Assembly (NCBI GenBank): GCA_002373855.1 | Contig: DFKO01000022.1 | Location: 6,509-70,508 of the forward strand | DNA: 64,000 nt | DNA from: Lachnospiraceae bacterium UBA3643 | GTDB lineage: Bacteria; Bacillota; Clostridia; Lachnospirales; Lachnospiraceae | Direction: 5' to 3' | Shown here: positions 34,601 to 42,387 of the stretch, piece by piece | Position numbering within the stretch: position 1 is the first letter of the stretch | How the letters are laid out: every line of letters starts with the position of its first letter | Position numbers and translations under genes: made by a program | The notes under the pieces: generated by a model | What the model was told of the DNA's origin: nothing | The model's database searches: none | The model's input: only the letters and a program-made list of their open reading frames with translations

Positions 34601-37500
34601 GTAATCTTACATCGACCCAGGGGGCGACGGTAACACTTTATGCTCAGTGGTCAAAAGGTTCATACACGATTGTTTTCAATGCCAATAATGGAACAGGAAC
34701 CATGAACAATCAGGTATGTGCATTTGACGAAGAAATAACACTGTCGGCAAATACATATACGAGAACAGGATATACGTTTGCCGGATGGAATACACAATCA
34801 AATGGCAATGGAACATCATATGCTGACAAGGCAAGTGTAAAGAACCTTGCTGCAAGTGGATCAATAACGTTATATGCACAGTGGACACCGATTACGTATA
34901 CAATTGCATTTGACGGAAATGGTGGAACAGGTACGATGAGTTCCGTTTCATGTACTTACGATAGTGCTAAAACTCTTCCGACATGTACATTTACAAAGAC
35001 AGGATATTCATTTTATGGTTGGAATACAAAAGCAGATGGAACAGGTATATCATATGCAGATAAGGCAAGTATAACTAATCTGACATCAACCCAGGGAGCA
35101 ACGGTTACGCTTTATGCAAAATGGAAGGCCAATACATACACGGTAGCATTTAACAGTAATGGTGGAACCGGCACGATGTCATCAATGACAGGTTGTACCT
35201 ATGACAATGCTTATTATTTAACTGATAATAAATTTAAGCTTACAGGTTATATGTTTGCAGGCTGGAATACGAAAGCCGATGGAACGGGTACATCATACGC
35301 AGACTGTGCAACTGTGGCAAATCTGGCAACAAGCGGAACGGTTACATTGTATGCCCAATGGACACCGATTACATATACAATTGCATTTGACGGAAATGGT
35401 GGAACAGGTACATCAGCATCGATGACACAGTGTTCATATGATAATTCGATTGTTCTGACGGCTAACGGATTTACGAAGGAAGGATACACCTTTACAGGAT
35501 GGAATACATCTTCTGACGGAAAAGGTGTGGCCTATGCTGACGGGGCATCAGTAAAGAATATGTCATCTGTACAGGGTGCGACGATCACCTTGTATGCACA
35601 GTGGAAGGCAAACAAATATACAGTTGTCTTTGATGCAAATAGCGGAACAGGAACAATGAATTCCCTTGAATGTACTTATGGTACATCATCAATTCTTCCT
35701 CAGTGTTTGTTTACGAAACAAGGATATACTTTTGCCGGATGGAATACGGAGCCGGATGGTACAGGTATTAACTACGGAGATAAGGCTGATGTGCTGAATC
35801 TTGCCACAGAAGGTAATATCACACTTTATGCTATGTGGGAAGGCATGCCGGTGACAGTTACGCTCTGTGCTAATGGCGGACAGTTTGATGACGGAAATAC
35901 TGATAAACAGATAACAGTTTATTATAACGGAAAATATACATCTCTTGTAACTCCCGAGAGAGCCGGATTCACTTTCGGTGGATGGTATGTTTCATTGGCA
36001 GGTGGAAATGAGATTACAACGAATACTCCTGTGACAAGCTGCGCAAGTCATAAACTGTACGCAAAGTGGATTGCGAATGATGGCTGGCATGTAAGTGGAA
36101 GAAGCAGTTATTATACAAGCGGTGGTAATCGTGTATATGGTCAGTACGATTTTAGTGAATCTGAAAGCTATTACTTCAACCCTTCAACCGGTCTCCTTAT
36201 GACCGGTCTGATCAAGACTGCTGAAGGAACATATTACGGTGACTCATCCCAGGGCGGAAAACTCATTAAGGGTGAGAAGGTAATCGGATCAAATACGTAT
36301 TTGTTTGCTGATGGTTACAGAATGGTGACAGGCTGGTATGATAATTGTTACTACGATGAGATAACCGGCGCCAGACAGACAGGATTTATTGAGATCGAAG
36401 GCAATACTTATTACCTGAACCCCGAAAAGGTAACCGGCTGGCAGGATATAGATGGTGACAGATACTATTTTGACACAAACGGTATCATGGTCACAGGTCA
36501 TCAGGCTGATATAAATGGTAAAGAGTATTACTTCACTGAAGACGGTCAGCTCATGACAGGCTGGATAGATACTGATGCCGGTGAGATATATGCTGTAGAA
36601 ACGGATGATGTCCTGACGGGAGAAACTATCGGCGAGATTGTTAAAGACAGAGATCGTCTGATAGATGGAACGATGTATAAATTCAATGCTGACGGTTCTG
36701 TTTATGCACCGGAAGAACCCGGAGTAACGGAAATAGGCGGTAAATATTATTTCTTTAATGCTGACGGAGTAGCAGTAAAGGGTTGGTATACATTTGATGA
36801 TGGAAAGACATATTACTTTGGAAGCGACGGAGCAGCTCTTTTAGGTAATCAGGTAATAAATCTGAAAGCATATCAGTTTGATGCTGATGGCGTCCTCACA
36901 AATGAATACAAGCCGGGATCATCGACATTCTTTAACGATGAAGATGGCGATAAATATTACATAAACAAATATGGCAAGGCCGTAACCGGCTGGATATATT
37001 CAGGCAACAGCAAGTATTATATGAACACTGAGACAGGTGCTGCTGTGAAGTATGCCTACAAGGTAGGACTCAAGGTTTACTACTTTGACGCAGAGTGCAG
37101 GCTGGTATCATCCGGTAATACTGTGCAGATCGGAAACACTACATATTCAATAAAGAATGACAGCAGCCTGAAGACCGGATGGGTCAGAACAGGTGGTATA
37201 TGGCAGAGTATCCCTGAACCTGTAATGGGTATACCGGGAACAGTGACACAGCTTCCGCAGAGCACAGGATATATACCTGAACCAATGACATCAACCCAGG
37301 CACTTGCAGCTTGTCAGTCGGTATTCAACACAGAGAACTTTGAATCGGTATATGACGTCACATCAGATACAGCCGGTACAGACAGTGTGACAGATATTAT
37401 TATGACAGTAGACTTTGAGCAGTTGCCTGTTTCTACAATGTTGGCGACACATGCAGATTACCATTGTTTATCGTCAAAAAACATGATGGCAAATTATTAA
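31603..37500 (+). CDS. Wall-bound papain-like (C1) cysteine protease with Big_2, InlB-type and choline-binding-type repeats
   Basis: Secreted protease of about 1965 residues. GGAGGCGG at 31591-31598 sets the start at ATG 31603; an in-frame GTG at 31564 has no ribosome site. A signal peptide (about 1-34) and an acidic linker with VSDN/SGN units (about 35-140) are followed by a C1 peptidase domain (about 150-400). That domain has Gln173 (oxyanion), Cys179 in GTCWAHS, His353 in ANHAVTIVGW and Asn383 in RNSW. Next are a lectin-like beta domain (about 420-580), two Big_2 domains (about 596-763), a fibronectin-like stretch, and eight InlB/Listeria-Bacteroides repeats (about 860-1490). Wall-binding repeats fill about 1493-1866, and a 100-residue tail ends the protein. 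It shares the C-terminal block GLKVYYFD...LKTGWVR with the transglutaminase-like protein. It may process the giant proteins or host targets; this is inference. The pflA gene starts 16 bases downstream. Confidence 0.85.
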   Translation: MNRTKSRKAGKRIFSIMLAVLLLFNYIPETVYAGTVNDGEDVSVSGNVANYDSVSSDDADETVSDNTYDESGDAAGDESDNIPDEPSSVSDNDSEYSENNDAEDTVSDNSVSDNDVDDYSQVPDFPTGGNNEIEDTIDIENVNVKPTNYVPNLRGSVLPVSYTTPNLPDLRNQYPYGTCWAHSAMALAEISLIKQEFVDPSVDLSELHLAYFSYNTVIDPLGGLDGDSNACLNDTFMDRGGNISLAENVLFSWTGAASEETAPYSNASSALVNGLSTGIAYTDLAHMTACYETTISTSQADINAVKQMVYDYGAVGISYYAVNSMSAVTSQNIYSTANNCYYNSGASGLTANHAVTIVGWDDSFAKENFATQPAGDGAWLIRNSWTTGTVYSYSGYFWMSYYEPSIDDDAVSYVFELENNYDNNYQYDGGMQSNSVPGTKFANVFTAHAEGGDLGETIEAIAFYTPTSNVTYTVNIYGDVTGTNPESGTLIATQTGTTTYAGYYTVKLKKPCTVEKNTKFSVVISLSKEGYTAEMGYEQPVSTSDWYQVTTHADAGESYIYNGSWRDFTNYYSNLTNSNLRIKAFTNNVQSGEIVAPESIEIDDEILSNGITLGVTQSYTVSAKVNPSNTTNRKLIWTSSDTSIATVANGVVTGVSSGTAVITVKCDADNTIYKTFSVTVDADTLISISVSADSQKFKRYSEYTFSASANPSTASLEGLTWSSSNTNVATIDSTGKVKTVGVGKTTITATCGNITGSKEITVYPDAPNFTYYTDDDNTIKLYWEAVDGATGYEINYNQKEISIVSEEGKTNYEYEINDYSGIEYSENNCVAITVYALVPSVDSTGTYGYGLTQYVYYGPTYTIIYDVGNGTNNANNPSTYKYGRPGISFQNPIAPKGYTFKRWYYIKNNTTYTITGISSTYYFDSSTKSLKVYAEYKPITYTIAFNNNGGTGTINSVSCTYDTAKTLPACTFTKNGYTFTGWNTKADGTGTSYAPGASVSNLTSTQGATVTLYAQWSKGSYTIVFNANNGTGTMNNQVCAFDEEITLSANTYTRTGYTFAGWNTQSNGNGTSYADKASVKNLAASGSITLYAQWTPITYTIAFDGNGGTGTMSSVSCTYDSAKTLPTCTFTKTGYSFYGWNTKADGTGISYADKASITNLTSTQGATVTLYAKWKANTYTVAFNSNGGTGTMSSMTGCTYDNAYYLTDNKFKLTGYMFAGWNTKADGTGTSYADCATVANLATSGTVTLYAQWTPITYTIAFDGNGGTGTSASMTQCSYDNSIVLTANGFTKEGYTFTGWNTSSDGKGVAYADGASVKNMSSVQGATITLYAQWKANKYTVVFDANSGTGTMNSLECTYGTSSILPQCLFTKQGYTFAGWNTEPDGTGINYGDKADVLNLATEGNITLYAMWEGMPVTVTLCANGGQFDDGNTDKQITVYYNGKYTSLVTPERAGFTFGGWYVSLAGGNEITTNTPVTSCASHKLYAKWIANDGWHVSGRSSYYTSGGNRVYGQYDFSESESYYFNPSTGLLMTGLIKTAEGTYYGDSSQGGKLIKGEKVIGSNTYLFADGYRMVTGWYDNCYYDEITGARQTGFIEIEGNTYYLNPEKVTGWQDIDGDRYYFDTNGIMVTGHQADINGKEYYFTEDGQLMTGWIDTDAGEIYAVETDDVLTGETIGEIVKDRDRLIDGTMYKFNADGSVYAPEEPGVTEIGGKYYFFNADGVAVKGWYTFDDGKTYYFGSDGAALLGNQVINLKAYQFDADGVLTNEYKPGSSTFFNDEDGDKYYINKYGKAVTGWIYSGNSKYYMNTETGAAVKYAYKVGLKVYYFDAECRLVSSGNTVQIGNTTYSIKNDSSLKTGWVRTGGIWQSIPEPVMGIPGTVTQLPQSTGYIPEPMTSTQALAACQSVFNTENFESVYDVTSDTAGTDSVTDIIMTVDFEQLPVSTMLATHADYHCLSSKNMMANY
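34180..36075 (+). repeat. Eight InlB/Listeria-Bacteroides repeats
   Basis: Units of about 75-80 residues begin with YTIxF(D/N)xNGGTGT, contain GYTFxGWNTKADGTG and end with VTLYAQW. Six are very similar, and the first and third of these are near copies (TYDTAKTLPACTFTK versus TYDSAKTLPTCTFTK). The first and last of the eight are diverged. The beta-grasp repeats form rod-like stalks and are prone to recombination. Confidence 0.9.
36079..37215 (+). repeat. Choline-binding-type wall repeats of the cysteine protease
   Basis: Repeated TGW...YYF units of about 20 residues run from GWHVSGRSSYY to the GLKVYYFD / GWVRTGGIW block. The probable role is non-covalent attachment to wall polymers. Confidence 0.85.
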
Positions 37501-37516
37501 TCAAGGAGATAAAGAT

Positions 37517-38293
37517 ATGCAGGGTAGAATTCATTCACTTGAGAGTTTTGGTACGGTGGACGGACCGGGAGTCAGATATGTAGTATTTGTACAGGGATGT
37601 CCAATGAGGTGTGCATACTGTCACAATCCCGATACATGGGAGATGAATGCGGGCACACTTATGGAGCCTTCATATATCATAGAACAGTATGAGAGAAACA
37701 AAGGCTTTTACACAGATGGTGGTATCACTGTTACAGGCGGCGAGCCACTTATGCAGATTGATTTCCTCATCGAGCTCTTTACTCTTGCGAAAGAAAAAGG
37801 CATCCATACGTGTATTGATACGTCAGGTATAGCATTTAATCCTAATAACGAGGAGTATGTAAAAAAGGTAGACAAGCTCCTGCCACTCACAAACCTCATT
37901 ATGCTCGATATCAAGCATATCGACCCGGAGAAGCATAAAGAACTGACACAGCAGCCCAACGACGGAATACTTGCTTTTGCAAAATATATAGATGAAAAAG
38001 GCGTGGATATCTGGATCAGACATGTGGTGGTACCCGGTATCACAGACGATGATGTATATCTTGAAAAACTCGGATACTTCATCGGCGGTCTTAAGAATCT
38101 GAAGGCTCTCGATGTATTGCCGTACCATACAATGGGCAAGCCCAAGTATGAGAAGCTTGGCATAGAATACAAGCTAAAGGATGTGCCTGCCATGGACCAG
38201 AAGACCGTCATTGAGAAAAAGAAAGTGATCCTCAAGGGTATCAAAAAGAGAAGGAACGAGGACGGAACAGATCACTTTAATGAGGAAGGATAA
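37517..38293 (+). CDS. pflA: Pyruvate formate-lyase activating enzyme
   Basis: Radical SAM enzyme of 258 residues that installs the glycyl radical on pyruvate formate-lyase under anaerobic conditions. The 4Fe-4S motif CX3CX2C is Cys28, Cys32 and Cys35 in GCPMRCAYCHNP. The N-terminal SFGTVDGPG and the TGGEPL motif are typical of PflA, and the length fits the family. AAGGAG lies 7 bases before the start. The gene for its substrate PflB is not adjacent in this window, although it often is elsewhere. It begins 16 bases after the protease gene and 6 bases before aroE, so it may be co-transcribed with them. A related activase for another glycyl-radical enzyme is less likely, because no extra ferredoxin domain is present. 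Confidence 0.93.
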   Translation: MQGRIHSLESFGTVDGPGVRYVVFVQGCPMRCAYCHNPDTWEMNAGTLMEPSYIIEQYERNKGFYTDGGITVTGGEPLMQIDFLIELFTLAKEKGIHTCIDTSGIAFNPNNEEYVKKVDKLLPLTNLIMLDIKHIDPEKHKELTQQPNDGILAFAKYIDEKGVDIWIRHVVVPGITDDDVYLEKLGYFIGGLKNLKALDVLPYHTMGKPKYEKLGIEYKLKDVPAMDQKTVIEKKKVILKGIKKRRNEDGTDHFNEEG

Positions 38294-38299
38294 TCAACA

Positions 38300-39190
38300 A
38301 TGGAAGACATCAGCAAGATAAATGAGAGAGTAACCGGAAAGACAAGACTGCTGGCATTGATCGGATCGCCTGTCGGTCATTCCGGATCACCGTCTATGTA
38401 TAATTACAGCTTTGCAAGGCTTGGACTTGATTACATCTACACGGCATTTGATGTGAAGGAGGACGGCGTAAAGCAGTATATCGATGCCATGAGACTCCTC
38501 AATATGAAGGGCGGTAATGTCACCATGCCCGACAAGATTGAAGCTGCAAAATATATGGATGAGCTTTCTCCCGCAGCAAAGATAATAGGTGCCATAAATA
38601 CTATTGTCAATGATGACGGTAAGCTGACGGGTCATATCACAGACGGAGAGGGATTTGTAAACAACTTAAAGGATCACGGCGTCGATATTAAGGGTAAAAA
38701 GATAACGGTGGCAGGCGGAGGCGGCGCAGCTACGGCAATACAGGTTCAGTGTGCCCTTGACGGTGTCAGGGAGATTTCTGTCTTTAACAAAAAGGACAGC
38801 TTCTTTGAGCGTACGCTGGCCATGGCAGATAAGATTAAAGACGCTGTGCCCGGCATAACAGTAAATGTATATGATATCGACGATACAGCAAAGATGACAG
38901 AGGAAATAAAGTCAAGTGACATATTTGTAAATGCCACAATAGTCGGTATGAATCCAAATCTCGCCGACCAGAGCGTGGTAAAGGATCTGTCTGCATTCAG
39001 GGAAGGCCTCGTGGTATGTGATGCGGTATACAATCCCGAAGAGACAAAACTTCTTAAAGAAGCAAAGGCAGCAGGCTGCACTACTATCGGCGGCAAGGGT
39101 ATGCTCCTGTGGCAGGGTGTATCGGCATTTAAGCTCTTTACGGGAGAGGATATGCCGGTGGATGAGGTAAAAGCGAAATTTTACTCATAA
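38300..39190 (+). CDS. aroE: Shikimate dehydrogenase
   Basis: NADP-dependent reduction of 3-dehydroshikimate to shikimate in the chorismate pathway. The 296-residue protein has the substrate site SPVGHSGSPSMYN, the catalytic Lys in GGNVTMPDK and Asp in ITDGEGF. It also has a Gly-rich nucleotide loop AGGGGAATA and the C-terminal GKGMLLWQG. The start is set by GAGGAAGGA upstream. It forms an operon with pflA upstream and aroK 49 bases downstream. The Gly-Gly-Gly-Gly loop variant and the TMPDK sequence (instead of TIPHK) resemble clostridial paralogues, so quinate/shikimate specificity is not certain. Confidence 0.9.
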   Translation: MEDISKINERVTGKTRLLALIGSPVGHSGSPSMYNYSFARLGLDYIYTAFDVKEDGVKQYIDAMRLLNMKGGNVTMPDKIEAAKYMDELSPAAKIIGAINTIVNDDGKLTGHITDGEGFVNNLKDHGVDIKGKKITVAGGGGAATAIQVQCALDGVREISVFNKKDSFFERTLAMADKIKDAVPGITVNVYDIDDTAKMTEEIKSSDIFVNATIVGMNPNLADQSVVKDLSAFREGLVVCDAVYNPEETKLLKEAKAAGCTTIGGKGMLLWQGVSAFKLFTGEDMPVDEVKAKFYS

Positions 39191-39239
39191 TGCACGCTGT
39201 AAAAATTTGATATGTAATCTGAAGAAGGATTTTGAATAA

Positions 39240-39740
39240 ATGAAAAATATTTTTTTTGTCGGCTTTATGGGAGCCGGAAAGAGTACGGTTGCGAGAAATC
39301 TCCAGAAGAGACTCAAGATGAATCTGGTCGAGATGGATGAACGCATAGAAAAAGAGCAGGGAATGACAATACCCGAAATATTTGAAAAGTACGGCGAGAG
39401 CAGATTCCGTGATCTTGAGAGCGAGCTTATCCTGACCATAGGTAAGGAGGGCAACACGATAGTTTCCTGCGGAGGAGGCGTAGTCGTTCGTCCCGAGAAT
39501 ATTGAATATATGAAGAAAAACGGAATGGTCATATTTTTGTCCGCAAAGCCTGAGACTGTGTTTTACAGGGTTAAGGACAGCACAAACCGTCCGATTCTTA
39601 ACGGTAATATGAATGTGGAATATATCGGCGAGCTCATGGAAAAGAGACGGGCTCTTTACGAGGCTGCGGCAGATGTGAAGATCTCCACCGACGGCAAAAG
39701 TATAGATGAGATAACAGATGAGGTCATTATTGCAATCTGA
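39240..39740 (+). CDS. aroK: Shikimate kinase
   Basis: ATP-dependent phosphorylation of shikimate to shikimate-3-phosphate. The 166-residue cytoplasmic protein carries the Walker A loop GFMGAGKST, MDERIE with the substrate-binding Asp, GESRFRDLE with the shikimate-binding Arg and GGGVVVRPE. Length and motif order are typical. It is the last gene of the pflA-aroE-aroK group and is followed by a terminator, so it is separate from the mannan operon. Confidence 0.93.
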   Translation: MKNIFFVGFMGAGKSTVARNLQKRLKMNLVEMDERIEKEQGMTIPEIFEKYGESRFRDLESELILTIGKEGNTIVSCGGGVVVRPENIEYMKKNGMVIFLSAKPETVFYRVKDSTNRPILNGNMNVEYIGELMEKRRALYEAAADVKISTDGKSIDEITDEVIIAI

Positions 39741-39770
39741 TCAAAATTTCTTTCGATTTTTTCCCGGATA

Positions 39771-39795
39771 AGGACGGTTAATATCCGTCCTTTTT
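39771..39795 (+). terminator. Terminator after aroK
   Basis: AGGACGG / CCGTCCT stem with a 7-base loop, followed by TTTTT. It starts 30 bases after the aroK stop. Confidence 0.9.
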
Positions 39796-39820
39796 AGTAC
39801 CATAAAAGTGTAGTTGTTAG

Positions 39821-39835
39821 AGAGTAATTAACTCT
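39821..39835 (+). promoter_or_regulatory. Small inverted repeat upstream of the mannan promoter
   Basis: AGAGT-AATTA-ACTCT is a 15-base dyad about 130 bases upstream of the -35 of the mannan operon. It may be an activator or repressor site; no regulator gene is adjacent. Confidence 0.3.
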
Positions 39836-39964
39836 GACATCTGCACTTATTTTTTTGTGGAAAAAACAGAAAGCATGTAATATTACATAAAATAATCATC
39901 TTGCACAAATTGTAATTAAATTTTCGGTCATTTCGACAAAATATACAATAAAACAATTTTCTCT

Positions 39965-39993
39965 TTGACAGTTTTTTGTGTGAAAGTTATACT
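39965..39993 (+). promoter_or_regulatory. SigA promoter of the mannan operon
   Basis: TTGACA (39965-39970), a 17-base spacer and TATACT (39988-39993). It is followed by about 80 bases of leader and the first GH130 gene. The -35 is a consensus match, so control is probably by repression. The intergenic stretch 39741-40081 holds this promoter, a terminator and two dyads. Confidence 0.85.
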
Positions 39994-40008
39994 TAAAATG
40001 TAAGTTAC

Positions 40009-40031
40009 CGATTAAGTAAAAACGATAATCG
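40009..40031 (+). promoter_or_regulatory. Probable operator downstream of the mannan promoter
   Basis: CGATTA (40009-40014) and TAATCG (40026-40031) form an inverted repeat. The right side contains the 9-base palindrome CGATAATCG (40023-40031). It lies about 10-35 bases after the expected transcription start, where a LacI-type repressor would act as a roadblock. Confidence 0.5.
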
Positions 40032-40081
40032 ATCTAAAACATGCATAAAAAACCATAAATCAAAGTGAAAGGATACCGAAA

Positions 40082-41101
40082 ATGGCTAAATTTATCAATG
40101 TTGACTCACTTCCCAATATTCCCTGGCAGGAAAAGCCCGAAGGATTAAAAGGCGCTCCCGTATGGAGATATACCGAAAACCCGATCATAGACCGTAATCC
40201 GGTAGAAGGCGTAGCGAGAATATTTAACTCGGCGGTAATGCCTTATGAGGGTAAATTTATCGGTGTATTCAGGGGAGAGCAGACAAACGGTATCCCATAT
40301 ATATATCTTGGCAGATCTGAGGATGCGATCCACTGGGAGTTTGATAAGGAGAAGATCCCCTTTACGGATGAGGCAGGCAAGCCTTTTATGCCGGTATATG
40401 CATACGATCCGAGACTCGTAAAGGTTGAGGATACATATTACATCATATGGTGCGGCGATTTCTACGGTGCGGCTATCGGTCTTGCCAAGACCAAGGATTT
40501 CAAGACATTTACCCGCATCGAGAACCCGTTTATTCCTTTTAACAGAAATGCGGTATTGTTCCCGAGAAAGATAAACGGCAATTTCGTAATGCTTTCAAGA
40601 CCTTCCGATTCGGGACATACACCCTTTGGAGATATCTTCCTTTCAGAGTCTCCCGATATGACATACTGGGGCAAACACCGCCATGTGATGAGCAAGGGCT
40701 CTGAGTGGTGGGAGTCAGTCAAGATAGGCGGCGGTGCAGCTCCCATCGAGACAGATGAAGGATGGCTCCTTTTCTATCACGGAGTGTCAGGCACCTGCAA
40801 TGGATTTGTATATTCAATAGGAGGCGCGATCCTCGATATCGACAACCCTTCAATAGTTAAATACCGTTGCCAGAACTTCCTCTTAACTCCGGAGCAGTGG
40901 TTTGAGGAGAGAGGATTCGTACCTAATGTATGCTTCCCCTGCGCGACTCTTCAGGACAATGACACAGGCAGGATCGCCATCTACTACGGAGCTGCAGACA
41001 GCTATGTAGGTCTGGCATTTACAAAGCTTGACGAGGTGGTTGATTACATCAAGAAAAACAGTGTGGTCACGACTACCGATACGGAGATCGGCATCCGTTA
41101 A
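40082..41101 (+). CDS. GH130 beta-1,4-mannooligosaccharide phosphorylase (subfamily 2 type)
   Basis: A cytoplasmic enzyme of 339 residues that phosphorolyses beta-1,4-mannooligosaccharides to mannose-1-phosphate. It has the five-bladed beta-propeller layout of GH130. The conserved Asp109 in YAYDPRLV is the expected proton donor, and phosphate-site segments include FNRNAVLFP and GGGAAPIETDEGW. The length and the C-terminal FTKLDEVVDYIKKNS resemble the RaMP2 type of Ruminococcus albus. No signal peptide is present. It is the first gene after the operon promoter, and the second GH130 gene follows. Exact chain-length preference cannot be read from the sequence. Confidence 0.9.
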   Translation: MAKFINVDSLPNIPWQEKPEGLKGAPVWRYTENPIIDRNPVEGVARIFNSAVMPYEGKFIGVFRGEQTNGIPYIYLGRSEDAIHWEFDKEKIPFTDEAGKPFMPVYAYDPRLVKVEDTYYIIWCGDFYGAAIGLAKTKDFKTFTRIENPFIPFNRNAVLFPRKINGNFVMLSRPSDSGHTPFGDIFLSESPDMTYWGKHRHVMSKGSEWWESVKIGGGAAPIETDEGWLLFYHGVSGTCNGFVYSIGGAILDIDNPSIVKYRCQNFLLTPEQWFEERGFVPNVCFPCATLQDNDTGRIAIYYGAADSYVGLAFTKLDEVVDYIKKNSVVTTTDTEIGIR

Positions 41102-41108
41102 TGATCGG

Positions 41109-41130
41109 CCGGGTATATGTAAAGACCCGG
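41109..41130 (+). other. Intercistronic hairpin between the two GH130 genes
   Basis: CCGGGT (41109-41114) pairs with ACCCGG (41125-41130) around a 10-base loop. No T-tract follows, so it is more likely an RNA processing or stability element than a terminator. Confidence 0.5.
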
Positions 41131-41167
41131 GTTATATAAAACATATCAGAAATGCAGGATGAACATA

Positions 41168-42346
41168 ATGGCAAAATTACACCCGAAATATATTGAATTA
41201 TCAAAAAAATACGAAGACCTGATAACCAGAAAAAACGAGGTCGACGAGACATTTTATAACGGTATTTACGACAGATATAAATATCCGGTCCTCACAAGAG
41301 ACCATATACCCCTCACATGGAAATATGATGTGAATCCGGCGACCAATCCCTATTTCATGGAGAGGCTCGGTGTCAACTGTGTATTTAACGCAGGTGCCAT
41401 AGAGCTTAATGGCAAATATTATATAGTAGCCAGGGTTGAGGGCAACGACCGTAAATCATTTTTTGCGGTGGCAGAGTCTGACAGCCCGGTGGACGGTTTC
41501 AGGTTTACGGACTATCCCATACTGCTTGATGATACATGCCCCGAGGAGACCAATGTGTATGATATGCGTCTCACAAAGCACGAGGACGGATATATATACG
41601 GAGTATTCTGCTCGGAGAGCAAGGATACGACGGTTAACGACCTCTCGGCAGCCGTGGCTGCAGCAGGTATAGTCAGGACAAAGGATTTAAAGACCTGGGA
41701 GAGACTCCCTAACTTAAAGACTTTAAATTCTCCCCAGCAGAGAAATGTAGTCCTCCATCCCGAGTTTGTAAACGGCAAATATGCTTTTTACACAAGGCCC
41801 ATGGATGATTTCATAGATACCGGTTCGGGCGGAGGCATCGGATTTGGCCTTTGTGACGATATTATGAATCCCGTAATCGATGAGGAGATCATCACTTCAA
41901 AGAGAAAATACCACACCATCACTGAGAGCAAAAACGGTGCCGGTGCGGTCCCTATAAAGACAGACAAAGGCTGGATACATATCGCACACGGTGTGCGCAA
42001 TACAGCGGCAGGCCTTAGGTATGTTATCTATGCCTTTGTCACCTCCCTAAATGACCCGTCAAAGGTAATAGCCGAGCCCGGAGGCTTCCTCATAGCTCCC
42101 CTTAAGGGCGAGAGAGTGGGAGATGTATCGAATGTGGTATTTACAAACGGCGCGATTGCTAAAGAAAACGGCGAGGTCTACATCTACTATGCTTCATCGG
42201 ATACGAGGCTCCATGTGGCAAAGACGTCTGTGGACAGGCTCCTTGATTATGCATTCAATACGCCTGAGGACCCCTTAAGGAGTGTAGAGTGTGTGGCACA
42301 ACGCACAGAATTGATCAGAAAAAATCTGACATATTTACAACAGTAG
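41168..42346 (+). CDS. GH130 4-O-beta-mannosyl-glucose phosphorylase (subfamily 1 type)
   Basis: A cytoplasmic enzyme of about 392 residues that converts mannosyl-beta-1,4-glucose and phosphate to mannose-1-phosphate and glucose. It resembles the RaMP1/MGP enzymes: Asp132 in [12 protein letters not shown] is the expected catalytic acid, and [20 protein letters not shown] and [10 protein letters not shown] are characteristic. The start at 41168 fits CAGGA (41155-41159) better than the in-frame ATG at 41159. In the mannan route this enzyme acts after a mannobiose 2-epimerase, which is not found in this window. Confidence 0.9.
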   Translation: MAKLHPKYIELSKKYEDLITRKNEVDETFYNGIYDRYKYPVLTRDHIPLTWKYDVNPATNPYFMERLGVNCVFNAGAIELNGKYYIVARVEGNDRKSFFAVAESDSPVDGFRFTDYPILLDDTCPEETNVYDMRLTKHEDGYIYGVFCSESKDTTVNDLSAAVAAAGIVRTKDLKTWERLPNLKTLNSPQQRNVVLHPEFVNGKYAFYTRPMDDFIDTGSGGGIGFGLCDDIMNPVIDEEIITSKRKYHTITESKNGAGAVPIKTDKGWIHIAHGVRNTAAGLRYVIYAFVTSLNDPSKVIAEPGGFLIAPLKGERVGDVSNVVFTNGAIAKENGEVYIYYASSDTRLHVAKTSVDRLLDYAFNTPEDPLRSVECVAQRTELIRKNLTYLQQ

Positions 42347-42387
42347 TTTTATTGTAATAACAGGCCGGCATAAGTTAAAATTAAAGA

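Noticed and set aside
40082-42346. GH130 genes as GH43 or GH32 hydrolases
   Set aside because: The propeller fold is shared, but YDPRL/YDMRL and the phosphate-binding segments match GH130 phosphorylases.
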